From assembly GCA_046705285.1 (NCBI GenBank), contig JBJKQK010000030.1, forward strand, positions 1 through 10,365: a stretch of DNA of 10,365 nt, written 5' to 3'. Positions 1 to 7,636 of the stretch are shown in pieces (the stretch's first letter is position 1; every line of letters starts with the position of its first letter). The stretch comes from SCRD01 sp046705285. Lineage in GTDB: Bacteria > Acidobacteriota > Terriglobia > UBA7540. Made by a program: the position numbers and the translations under genes. The notes under the pieces are model-generated. The model did not search any database. It was not told where the DNA came from and saw nothing but the letters and a program-made list of their open reading frames with translations.

Positions 1-318
1 TCCGAAGGCCATCCGCATGGGTCTGCAAGGCGTGAAATCCCTGCACCTGAACCGGGCGGGAGACCTGGTGGTGGAAGTAAGCGGAGGAGCGGTTTATCTG
101 CGTCGGCCCAGGGCCTATCAGGGACAAGGGGCGGGGCGGCGCGAAGTTGCGGTTCACTACCAGATCGGAACAGGAAACCAGGTAGGGTTTAAAGTGGGCC
201 GGTACGATCGGCGGCAGGAGTTGGTGATTGACCCAGTACTGTCTTATTCGACCTATTTGGGAGGCAATGGCGGTGATGTCGGCTACGGGATCGCCGTCGA
301 TTCCTCCGGAGACGCCTA
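1..318 (+). repeat. Direct repeat copy A (N-terminal domain to blade 1)
   Basis: Matches 3887-4204 at a constant offset of 3886 with 7 mismatches (positions 121, 124, 126, 133, 170, 221, 278), about 98% identity. Four mismatches cluster at 121-133. The left end is set by the window edge, so the repeat may extend further upstream. Identity stops abruptly at 319, inside the first SBBP blade; beyond this the two genes are only moderately similar. Confidence 0.97.
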
Positions 319-3187
319 TGTCACCGGAACCACCGGGTCCACAAACTTTCCCACAACAACGGCAGGCCAGACCATCAACGGAGGCGGCAACGATATCTTC
401 GTCACGAAGTACAATCCTGCGGGAACCGCATTCATCTATTCCGTCTACATGGGTGGGTCTGGTTCCGACACGGCAACCGGCATTGCGGTTGACTCGTCGG
501 GGGATGCCTACATTGTCGGGTACACCTCTTCCACCAGCTTTCCGACGACAGCGGGAGCCTTTCAGGGAAGCAATGCCGGAAACATCGACGCGTTTCTGAC
601 CAAGCTGGACCCCGCGGGCACGGCTTTGGTTTATTCCACCTATCTCGGCGGGAGCGCAATTGATTACGGGCGTGCCGTCGCAGTGGACGGCTCGGGCGAC
701 GCCTTTGTGACAGGATCCACGCAGTCGACGGACTTCCCGACCGCGAATGCTCTGCAGGTTGGTCTCGATGGCGGCTCCGATGCCTTCGTAACGGAATTCA
801 ATCCAACCGGCACGGCCTTACTTTACTCAACTTACCTGGGGGGAAGTGGCGCGGATGAAGCTCTAGCCATTGCCTTGGACAGCGTCGGCGACGCGTATGT
901 CGCCGGATATACTTTCTCCTCCAATTTTCCAACTCAAAGTCCCTACCAGGCGTCACTTTCGGGGACATCGGACGCTTTCGTGACGGAAATCAATCCCGAG
1001 ACTTCCTCACTGGTGTTTTCGACCTATCTGGGCGGGAACGGATCAACTAGCGCTCAATCCATTGCTCTTGACTCGGCCGGAAGCATCTATCTGGCTGGCA
1101 ACACCACCTCGACCGACTTTCCGGTAACCAGCGGAGCCTTTCAGTCCACTAATAACGGCGGGGGAGATGCTTTTATTACGAAGCTGACAGCTGGTGCAAC
1201 TAACCTGGTCTATTCTACCCTTTTAGGTGGCAGCAGCACGGATCAGGCGAATGCCATAGCTCTCGATTCGTCAGGCGACGCTTTCGTGACCGGTTACACC
1301 CAGTCTAGTGACTTTCCATTGGTGGATGCTCTGCAAAGGGTCCTTGGCATTTCCGGGGCGAACTCTTGCGGCTCGACTGTTTGTGCCGATGCCTTCGTCA
1401 GTGAGCTTGGTCCTTCCGGAAATTTGGTGTATTCCACTTACCTGGGGGGAAGCGCCCAGGATTTAGGCCAGGCTATCGCCGTCGACTCTTCAAGCGCAGC
1501 ATATGTAACAGGTAGCACAACCTCAACGAACTTCCCGGTTATTGCCGGAGCGATTCAGCCCACTTATGCAGGAACGAATTCGAGCACTAATGCATTTGTC
1601 GCCAAGATCTCTCCACAAGACGCACCTGCGGCTGCACTCAGCCCCCAGGCGCTCAATTTCGGGAGCCAGGCTCTAAACACAACGAGTCAATCGCAGACTG
1701 TCACGCTGCTCAACGCGGGCAGTGCACCTCTCGGAATCACCAGCATTACTGCGAGCGGGCAGTTCAGTCAAACCAACAACTGTGGGACAATCGTCCCGTC
1801 GGGAGGGGGTACGTGCGCCATTCAAGTAACTTTCACACCAACCCAGACGGGCCCCGTGACAGATCAGGTCACTATCGCGGACGACGCTCAAGGAAGTCCC
1901 CAGACAATCACGGTTACCGGGACCGGTGTTACGACGGGAGGGTCACTGACAGTTACTCCCACCAGCCTTTCCTTCCCTGCGACCACGGTAGGAAATACGA
2001 GCTCTGCCCAGACGATTCAGATCACCAACACCGGCAGCACGGCCGTCACGATTACCAGTATCAGCGCGTCGGGAGACTTCGCGGAAACAAACACTTGCGG
2101 AAATCTCTCCACGGGTTCTTTCGTGTTGAACGTGGGTGCAAACTGCAGTGCCAGTGTTACTTTTACGCCAACGGCAACCGGAAATCGCACGGGTTCGTTG
2201 GTCGTCCTGAATAACTCAACCTCTGGTTCTCAGGCCGTTCCCCTCAGTGGAACGGGAAGTGCGGTCTTTTCGCTTTCGACGAGTGCACGATCGACTCTAC
2301 TTCTCATTGGGACTAGTTCAACAACGTTCACAATTGGGGCTTCAGCGCCCAATTCGTTTCTAGGCACCATCAACCTTTCATGCAGTAGCGGAGCAACATG
2401 CAGTTTTAACCCTACTTCTATCACGGCAGGCCAGACGAGCGAACTCACAGTCAGCGGTCTTTCGTCAAACGTTTCCAAGCCCGGTCCTGCATCTCCTGTA
2501 GACTTCACAGTGACAGGAACCAGCGGCAACCAGACGACAACTGTATCCCTGGCAATCTTTTTTTCAGACTTCTCGCTTTCGCAGACTCCGCCGTCGCCGC
2601 CCCTTGCTTCCGTTACGGCCGGTCTGTCGGCCACCTATATCGTCACCCTGACCCCATCGAACGGATTCAACCAAGTTGTCCTGTTGAGTTGCTCGAATCT
2701 GCCGCAAGGGACGGACGCTACACCGCAAAAGCCTGACACAACTTGCGCCTTCTCGCCGCCAGGACTCACGTTGAACGGTACATCTGCGGCGACGGCTACG
2801 CTCACGATCAGCACTACTGCTCAGAAGTCCTCTTTTTTGCTGCCGCTCCCGCGAGGGGTACCACCGCCGGGAACAAATTCAAGTTTCGGGTGGTGGGTTT
2901 TTCTGGTGGCGCTCAGCATGATTTTTGTGGCTGCCGCAGCGTTCAGCGCGCGGCGCCATCATGGCAGGGCCCCGTTACGTCTTCGCGCGAGCTTTGCAGT
3001 CCTGATCCTGGCGGGCTTGCTGACTGCCTTTGTGGCGGCGTGCAACAACACCTATGTCGGCCCGACGACCACTCCGGCAGTAACGGGTACCCCCACGGGC
3101 ACGCATACCATCACGATAACCGGGACCATGGGAAGCAACAGCAGCGTTCAGCGAGCCACCACGGTTAATTTGGCGGTTTCACCTTGA
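2..3187 (+). CDS. SBBP-repeat propeller / Ig-like surface protein, 5'-truncated by window edge
   Basis: Probable exported, membrane-anchored surface protein; ligand unknown. The frame is already open at base 2 (P-K-A-I-R-M) and matches the middle of the next gene, so the ATG at 17 is internal and the true start lies upstream of the window. Visible order: end of the DUF7948-type N-terminal domain (2-241); seven SBBP blades, each with the pattern YSTYLGG...IAVDSSGDAYVTG...FP (245-1617); two choice-of-anchor-D/HYDIN-like domains with paired cysteines (about 1630-1932 and 1942-2265); two Ig-like domains (about 2266-2830); a hydrophobic helix (2891-2947); a basic loop (RRHHGRAPLRLR); a second helix (2987-3040) ending in Cys at 3041-3043; and an extracytoplasmic tail (THTITITGT). 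Seven SBBP repeats suggest a complete seven-bladed propeller. Blade 6 carries a C-G-S-T-V-C insert. No terminator-like hairpin follows the stop. Family assignment is confident; function is not known. Confidence 0.9.
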   Translation, partial: PKAIRMGLQGVKSLHLNRAGDLVVEVSGGAVYLRRPRAYQGQGAGRREVAVHYQIGTGNQVGFKVGRYDRRQELVIDPVLSYSTYLGGNGGDVGYGIAVDSSGDAYVTGTTGSTNFPTTTAGQTINGGGNDIFVTKYNPAGTAFIYSVYMGGSGSDTATGIAVDSSGDAYIVGYTSSTSFPTTAGAFQGSNAGNIDAFLTKLDPAGTALVYSTYLGGSAIDYGRAVAVDGSGDAFVTGSTQSTDFPTANALQVGLDGGSDAFVTEFNPTGTALLYSTYLGGSGADEALAIALDSVGDAYVAGYTFSSNFPTQSPYQASLSGTSDAFVTEINPETSSLVFSTYLGGNGSTSAQSIALDSAGSIYLAGNTTSTDFPVTSGAFQSTNNGGGDAFITKLTAGATNLVYSTLLGGSSTDQANAIALDSSGDAFVTGYTQSSDFPLVDALQRVLGISGANSCGSTVCADAFVSELGPSGNLVYSTYLGGSAQDLGQAIAVDSSSAAYVTGSTTSTNFPVIAGAIQPTYAGTNSSTNAFVAKISPQDAPAAALSPQALNFGSQALNTTSQSQTVTLLNAGSAPLGITSITASGQFSQTNNCGTIVPSGGGTCAIQVTFTPTQTGPVTDQVTIADDAQGSPQTITVTGTGVTTGGSLTVTPTSLSFPATTVGNTSSAQTIQITNTGSTAVTITSISASGDFAETNTCGNLSTGSFVLNVGANCSASVTFTPTATGNRTGSLVVLNNSTSGSQAVPLSGTGSAVFSLSTSARSTLLLIGTSSTTFTIGASAPNSFLGTINLSCSSGATCSFNPTSITAGQTSELTVSGLSSNVSKPGPASPVDFTVTGTSGNQTTTVSLAIFFSDFSLSQTPPSPPLASVTAGLSATYIVTLTPSNGFNQVVLLSCSNLPQGTDATPQKPDTTCAFSPPGLTLNGTSAATATLTISTTAQKSSFLLPLPRGVPPPGTNSSFGWWVFLVALSMIFVAAAAFSARRHHGRAPLRLRASFAVLILAGLLTAFVAACNNTYVGPTTTPAVTGTPTGTHTITITGTMGSNSSVQRATTVNLAVSP
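245..1617 (+). repeat. Seven tandem SBBP beta-propeller repeats, first paralogue
   Basis: Seven protein-level repeats of roughly 60-75 codons, each opening with Y/F-S-x-x-x-GG and continuing IA(V/L)DSSGDAY(V/I)TG...(N/D/S)FP. They are diverged at the DNA level, so this is an old internal repeat and not a recent tandem expansion. Blade 6 carries an insert with two cysteines (1367-1369 and 1382-1384). Seven repeats fit a closed seven-bladed propeller. Confidence 0.88.
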
Positions 3188-3214
3188 TGTTTGTGGGGGG
3201 TAGCGCAGTCTGTC

Positions 3215-3243
3215 TTGACGCGAGATTGGCGACCGAATTTAAA
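3215..3243 (+). promoter_or_regulatory. Candidate sigma-70-type promoter for the second paralogue
   Basis: TTGACG (3215-3220, 5 of 6 to the -35 consensus) is followed after exactly 17 bp by TTTAAA (3238-3243, 4 of 6 to the -10 consensus). It lies in the 106-bp gap between the two paralogues. Transcription would begin near 3250, leaving a leader of about 45 nt before the GTG start. Pattern match only. Confidence 0.45.
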
Positions 3244-3280
3244 GATTTTGGAGAATGCTGGAGAATTTCCCGGCATATTC

Positions 3281-3286
3281 AAGGAG
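3281..3286 (+). promoter_or_regulatory. Ribosome binding site that decides the GTG start at 3294
   Basis: AAGGAG lies 7 nt before GTG 3294. The alternative in-frame ATG at 3255 has only a GGAG that nearly abuts it. A small hairpin (3255-3261 with 3270-3276, one G-U pair) covers that ATG and leaves this site exposed. Confidence 0.7.
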
Positions 3287-3293
3287 AAAGAGT

Positions 3294-6200
3294 GTGAATA
3301 AGAAAAGTTGCGCTACGGTGCAAAAGGAACCCCGACGGGGTCGAGGACAGCCGCTATGGATGCGCTGCCTGGTCGGATTATGCCTTATTGGGTCCGCGCT
3401 GGTAGCCACCAGTATGATCTCGAACGGAGTTCAAGCATCTCCCGTTCGCGGCACGCCTGACTTGCAACTCTGGGCAGGCCGCTACGCTCAAATGCCGGTC
3501 AGCTTCGAGGTCAATCAGGGACAAACCAGCCCTCGGGTCAAGTATCTGGCCCGAGGCCAGGGTTACACGTTGTTCCTCACTTCCCGCGAAGCCGTCCTCG
3601 CTCTTCGTCCTGAGAAGCACAGACGCACCCCGGGAAAGCAATCTTCTTCTCTGGTCGCATTGAGGCTCCGGCTGCTGCGGGCCGCTTCATCAGCGCAAGT
3701 TACCGGTGAGAATCAATTGGCAGGGTATAGCAATTATTTTCTTGGGAACAATCCTCGGGATTGGCACACGCATATTCCCAATTACGCCCAAGTTCGCTAC
3801 CACCATAACTATCCCGGCATTGACCTGGTTTATTTCGGCCGCCAGGGGCAACTGGAAAACGATTTCATGATCTCGCCGGGAGCCAATCCGAAGGCCATCC
3901 GCATGGGTCTGCAAGGCGTGAAATCCCTGCACCTGAACCGGGCGGGAGACCTGGTGGTGGAAGTAAGCGGAGGAGCGGTTTATCTGCGTCGGCCCAGGGC
4001 CTATCAAGGGCGAGGGGCAGGGCGGCGCGAAGTTGCGGTTCACTACCAGATCGGAGCAGGAAACCAGGTAGGGTTTAAAGTGGGCCGGTACGATCGGCGG
4101 CAGGAGCTGGTGATTGACCCAGTACTGTCTTATTCGACCTATTTGGGAGGCAATGGCGGTGATATCGGCTACGGGATCGCCGTCGATTCCTCCGGAGACG
4201 CCTACGTAGTTGGAACCACCAATTCATCTAATTTCCCAACCACTACGGGCGTCCAAAGCGCTAGTTATTCCGGCAATGGCGACGTTTTTGTGGCCAAGAT
4301 AAATCCCTCAGGTAACCCGTCAAGCACCTCGTCTACTCCACAACTTGTGTATTCCACCTACATTGGTGGCAGTGGAGCAGATTCGGGAGCTGCAATCGCA
4401 GTTAATGCGGGTGGGGACGCGTTCATCACAGGCAGCACGTCCTCATCAGACTTTCCAACGACCTCCAGTGCATTTCAGTCCACATACGGGGGCTCGGGCG
4501 ACGCCTTTGTCGCGCAACTGGCCAGCACGGGTGCAAGTCTTGTTTACTCTTCCTACCTTGGAGGGAGTGGAGCAGACGCGGGATACGGCATCGCGATCGA
4601 TTCCTCAAGCGATGCTTACGTCACTGGGTCTACACAATCTCCGGATCTTAAGACCACTCTCAATGCCCTGCAACCAAACAACGCAGGCGCCTCGGACGCT
4701 TTCGTTGCTGAGGTCAACTTTTCCGGTTCGCAACTCCTTTATCTGAGTTATTTGGGCGGATCGCAAGCTGACGTTGGGCAAAGCATTCAGGTCGATAGCT
4801 CCGGCAATATTTATGTGGCGGGATACACGTTTTCATCAAACTTTCCCCTCCAGAACCCACTTCAGGGAGCAAACGGCGGTACGGTCAATGCTTTTGTCAG
4901 CGAGATCACGGTCACTTCCTCAAGTTCATCACTCGTATTTTCGACATACTTTGGGGGCAGCGCCGACGATCGAGCCTATGGTCTTGCACTAGATAAGAGC
5001 GGGGACATCTATATCACGGGCGCCAGCACATCAACCAATTTTCCGACTTCTGTTGGCGCTTTCCAATTGACCAATCATGGACTTACTGACGCCTTCGTTT
5101 CCAAGCTGAACCCCTCGGGGCCGACGCTGGTGTATTCAACTCTTCTTGGGGGTGGCGGGACAGACCAGGCCAATGGAATTGCCGTGGATTCTTCAGGCGA
5201 CGCCTTTGTAACGGGCTTCACAAACTCTAGTGATTTCCCCACTCAAAATCCTATCCAAGCTGTTCTGGGGATCAGTGGCGGCAGCGCCTGCGGTACTGCC
5301 GCGTGCGCTGACGCTTTCGTTTCCGAGGTGAACCCCACTGGAACGGCACTTGTCCAATCGACCTACCTCGGGGGAAGCGGGGCCGATTTCGGCCAAGCTA
5401 TCGCCCTCGATTCTTCGCTCAACGTCTATGTCACTGGCAGCACTTCCTCCACGAATTTCCCGGCGATTGCGGGCACCTATCAGGCATATCAATCCAGCCT
5501 GGCGGGGGTGGCTGGGAATGCATTCATCGCTGAAATCCAACCGGCCAACTCCCCCGGCATGTCGATCGTGCCTCAAAATATCGCCTTCGGAAATCAGACT
5601 CAGAACGTCCGTAGCGCTGTACAAACGGTGATGGTTACCAATGAAGGAACAGCGCCCCTGACCATATCGGGGATCACTTTCACCGAAACGGACACGACTG
5701 GATATACCAGCGACTTTGCCGAAACGGACAACTGCGTCGGCACGGTAGCTGCGAGCGGTGGTTCCTGCACGATTAATATCACTTTTACGCCTTCGACCCA
5801 TCAACCCGAATCAGGAGAATTTACCATCACAGACAATGCGGCCGGGAGCCCGCAGACCATCAAGGTGACTGGAACAGGTGTGACGACCGCAACGGCGGTC
5901 ACGGTATCGCCTTCCAGCCTTACCTTCGGGAACGAGACTATCGGGCAAGTCAGCAAATCCCAACCGGTGACAATTACCAACACCGGCACGCAAACCCTGA
6001 CGATCACCAACATCAGCGCCACTGGTGATTTCTCGGAGTCAAACAATTGTGGTTCAACACTGAACAATGTGCTTAATGTGGGCCAAAGTTGCAGTGTGGA
6101 CGTAACCTTTGCTCCCACTGTCAGCGGCGCGCGGAACGGTACCTTGTCGATTAGTGATAACGCCATCGGAAGTCCGCAGACGGTTGCCCTTTCGGGTACA

Positions 6201-7115
6201 GGGGTCGCACAGTTTACGCTTTCTTCTCCAAGTCCCAATGTCAGCACATTGATTGGAAACACGACGGCAACATTTAAGATTGCGGCGTCGGCGCCCAGCA
6301 ATTTCACCGGGAGCATCACACTTGCCTGCCCATCAACCTTAACATCCAATGGCGGGACGTGTTCATTCAGTCCCGCAAACATCCTCGCGGGGCAAACCAG
6401 CACTCTGACGATCACCAATCTCACCGACGCCTTGCCCATCGACACGGTAAATAGCAAATACAGCGACGTATTCCCGTTTGAAGTTACGGGAACCAGCGGT
6501 TCACAGAATACAACGGTCAACTTGAATCTTCTTTTTACGGATTACAGTTTGTCCACTGCTGCTCCGGCGCTGGCGACGATCGTTCCGGGAGCGCCCGCCA
6601 ACTACACGATTCTCCTGACGCCGATCAACGGATTCAGCAACCAGGTCCAGCTCGCATGTGGAGACGGAATGCCGCCCGGGGCCACATGCAGCTTCTCGCA
6701 TTCCTCGGTCACTCCAAGCGGATCGAGCGCTTCCAATATTACCCTGACGGTCCACACGACAAAGACCAGCGCATCTCCACCACCTCCCTTCATTCCGCCT
6801 GATGTAACATCCCCCTTGATTTTTTCTCTGTTAGCTCTTGTCTTGGTGGGTTCGCTTGTGCTCTGGCGTAAGCGGGATCAGATCCCGAATCTGGCAGGCC
6901 ACCGGTGGCTCCGCGTTCAAGTCTGTGCGCTTTGCCTGCTGATTCTATGTGCGGTGCTCCTGGGTTCTTGCCGGAGCGCCCCATCCACCACCGGTTCGAC
7001 GACGGGAAATTACACGATCACGATCAATGGCACGCTCGGTTCCAATTCCTCTGTCGTCAGGAGTACGCTCGTTAATTTGGCTATCACATGCCCGCCGGGG
7101 CAGACCTGCCCCTGA
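3294..7115 (+). CDS. SBBP-repeat propeller / HYDIN-like / Ig-like surface protein (1273 aa), paralogue of upstream gene
   Basis: Large exported protein, probably displayed at the cell envelope; ligand unknown. Start chosen at GTG 3294 because AAGGAG (3281-3286) sits 7 nt upstream; an in-frame ATG at 3255 would add 13 residues but has poor spacing and lies in a small hairpin. A basic N-region is followed by a hydrophobic stretch (residues 25-42) and a signal-peptidase-like VQA/SP site near residue 48. Then come a DUF7948-type domain (about 64-278, with FEVNQGQ and YPGIDLVYFG), seven SBBP blades (280-750), two HYDIN-like domains (756-863, 867-972) each with two cysteines, two Ig-like domains (about 973-1174), a hydrophobic helix (1175-1191), a basic WRKRDQ loop, a second helix ending LLGSC (Cys1226), and a tail (NYTITINGTLGS). 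Blade 6 has a C-G-T-A-A-C insert, as in the neighbour. The genes are tandem, 106 bp apart, with a promoter-like sequence between. SBBP means seven-bladed beta-propeller; a structural or adhesive role is inferred. Confidence 0.93.
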   Translation: MNKKSCATVQKEPRRGRGQPLWMRCLVGLCLIGSALVATSMISNGVQASPVRGTPDLQLWAGRYAQMPVSFEVNQGQTSPRVKYLARGQGYTLFLTSREAVLALRPEKHRRTPGKQSSSLVALRLRLLRAASSAQVTGENQLAGYSNYFLGNNPRDWHTHIPNYAQVRYHHNYPGIDLVYFGRQGQLENDFMISPGANPKAIRMGLQGVKSLHLNRAGDLVVEVSGGAVYLRRPRAYQGRGAGRREVAVHYQIGAGNQVGFKVGRYDRRQELVIDPVLSYSTYLGGNGGDIGYGIAVDSSGDAYVVGTTNSSNFPTTTGVQSASYSGNGDVFVAKINPSGNPSSTSSTPQLVYSTYIGGSGADSGAAIAVNAGGDAFITGSTSSSDFPTTSSAFQSTYGGSGDAFVAQLASTGASLVYSSYLGGSGADAGYGIAIDSSSDAYVTGSTQSPDLKTTLNALQPNNAGASDAFVAEVNFSGSQLLYLSYLGGSQADVGQSIQVDSSGNIYVAGYTFSSNFPLQNPLQGANGGTVNAFVSEITVTSSSSSLVFSTYFGGSADDRAYGLALDKSGDIYITGASTSTNFPTSVGAFQLTNHGLTDAFVSKLNPSGPTLVYSTLLGGGGTDQANGIAVDSSGDAFVTGFTNSSDFPTQNPIQAVLGISGGSACGTAACADAFVSEVNPTGTALVQSTYLGGSGADFGQAIALDSSLNVYVTGSTSSTNFPAIAGTYQAYQSSLAGVAGNAFIAEIQPANSPGMSIVPQNIAFGNQTQNVRSAVQTVMVTNEGTAPLTISGITFTETDTTGYTSDFAETDNCVGTVAASGGSCTINITFTPSTHQPESGEFTITDNAAGSPQTIKVTGTGVTTATAVTVSPSSLTFGNETIGQVSKSQPVTITNTGTQTLTITNISATGDFSESNNCGSTLNNVLNVGQSCSVDVTFAPTVSGARNGTLSISDNAIGSPQTVALSGTGVAQFTLSSPSPNVSTLIGNTTATFKIAASAPSNFTGSITLACPSTLTSNGGTCSFSPANILAGQTSTLTITNLTDALPIDTVNSKYSDVFPFEVTGTSGSQNTTVNLNLLFTDYSLSTAAPALATIVPGAPANYTILLTPINGFSNQVQLACGDGMPPGATCSFSHSSVTPSGSSASNITLTVHTTKTSASPPPPFIPPDVTSPLIFSLLALVLVGSLVLWRKRDQIPNLAGHRWLRVQVCALCLLILCAVLLGSCRSAPSTTGSTTGNYTITINGTLGSNSSVVRSTLVNLAITCPPGQTCP
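3887..4204 (+). repeat. Direct repeat copy B (N-terminal domain to blade 1)
   Basis: Second copy of the 318-bp near-identical segment, inside the complete paralogue. It encodes the last third of the DUF7948-type domain and the first half of SBBP blade 1. Of the seven differences three change an amino acid (Q/R, T/A, V/I) and four are silent. Homogenisation by gene conversion or a recent partial duplication would produce this. Confidence 0.97.
4131..5543 (+). repeat. Seven tandem SBBP beta-propeller repeats, second paralogue
   Basis: Seven SBBP-type repeats in the same order as in the neighbouring gene. Blade 3 departs from the usual ending (S-P-D-L-K-T in place of N-F-P-T). Blade 6 carries the cysteine pair (codons 5289-5291 and 5304-5306). 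Apart from the first half of blade 1, these blades differ substantially from the equivalent blades of the first paralogue. Confidence 0.88.
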
Positions 7116-7433
7116 GCGGCCAAGCCGTTGGCGCTGGTCAGTCAATCTGATTGTTACATTGGGACGGGGTGGGCTTGTCTCTGGTGGGTTGGCACCCAGG
7201 CCCGCCAGTTCCCGGCCCATGGATAGGCTACCGGCATGCGATGGAGCAGGTGCTGAAAAGGCACTCACCGAACTAGAACTAACCCGAATTAAATCTGAAT
7301 CCTGCCGGGCCTTGCGCATGCACTGTGGGGACGTGAATCTCACGCCCTCTCTGTAACTCTCGTCCCTTAAGCCTTGTTCCATTCACAATGGCGAATCCAA
7401 AAGCTGAACTGAGGTCTCAGATCCACGCTATCC

Positions 7434-7484
7434 TAAGGAGGGGATCTTCTAGATCGAGTGGGGATGCTCTGCCGCAATAAGTAA
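7434..7484 (+). other. Orphan Shine-Dalgarno with possible 8-codon leader ORF
   Basis: TAAGGAGG (7434-7441) is a full-length match to the anti-Shine-Dalgarno but precedes no long frame. The nearest start is GTG 7458, in frame with ATG 7464, giving V-G-M-L-C-R-N-K and then TAA (7482-7484). The start is 16 nt from the site, but the intervening GATCT-TCT-AGATC inverted repeat (7443-7455), if folded, would bring them close together. Leader peptide or chance; weak evidence. Confidence 0.25.
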
Positions 7485-7510
7485 GGCAACGCTTTCAGGC
7501 GCAGACCTGC

Positions 7511-7636
7511 CGCCCTCCGGCATGGTTTTACGCAGATTTAACCGACGGGGCGCAACTCGCGGGAAAGCAGTGGCGTCTATTTTTCTATAGAGAAGGTAAG
7601 TGTGTGAAAGTACGGTGTGGACGCCCCGTAAGGAGG
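7511..7636 (+). promoter_or_regulatory. Structured 5' leader candidate with competing pairings
   Basis: ACGGGGCG (7545-7552) is perfectly complementary to CGCCCCGT (7622-7629), which abuts the AAGGAGG ribosome binding site (7630-7636) of the LTxxQ gene. Two alternatives compete: CGCCC (7511-7515) can pair with the same ACGGGGCG region, and GGCGTC (7572-7577) can pair with GACGCC (7620-7625). A short hairpin TCTAT/ATAGA lies between. This arrangement suggests a leader that could expose or hide the ribosome binding site, but I could not match it to a known riboswitch class. Confidence 0.35.

Noticed and set aside
3255..3293. ATG at 3255 as the start of the second paralogue
   Set aside because: Its only ribosome binding site candidate almost touches the ATG and it is covered by a small hairpin. 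GTG 3294 has AAGGAG at 7 nt.
5193..6520. Long minus-strand open frames opposite the second paralogue (5193-5804 and 5801-6520)
   Set aside because: They are antisense to a strongly supported coding region, resemble no family, and arise from its codon bias.
7168..7206. Intrinsic terminator after the second paralogue
   Set aside because: The branched hairpin needs several G-U pairs, has no T-tract, and is over 50 bp beyond the stop. It is recorded only as structure in the gap.
6945..7382. Overlapping open frames on both strands across the end of the second paralogue (6945-7382 minus, 6949-7356 plus)
   Set aside because: They largely overlap the coding tail, have Arg/Pro/Ser-rich low-information sequence and no ribosome binding site. 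They read as GC-rich chance frames.
7485..7560. Cyclic-di-GMP (GEMM) riboswitch in the leader
   Set aside because: Only short stretches (GCAGACC, GCATGGT, AACCGA) recall the class. The conserved core ACGCAAAGCC element and overall helix order are not recognisable.
7562..7591. Promoter for the LTxxQ gene using TATAGA (7586-7591)
   Set aside because: No acceptable -35 element at 16-18 bp, and an ECF-type reading (GGGAAA with TCTATA) is too loose to support.
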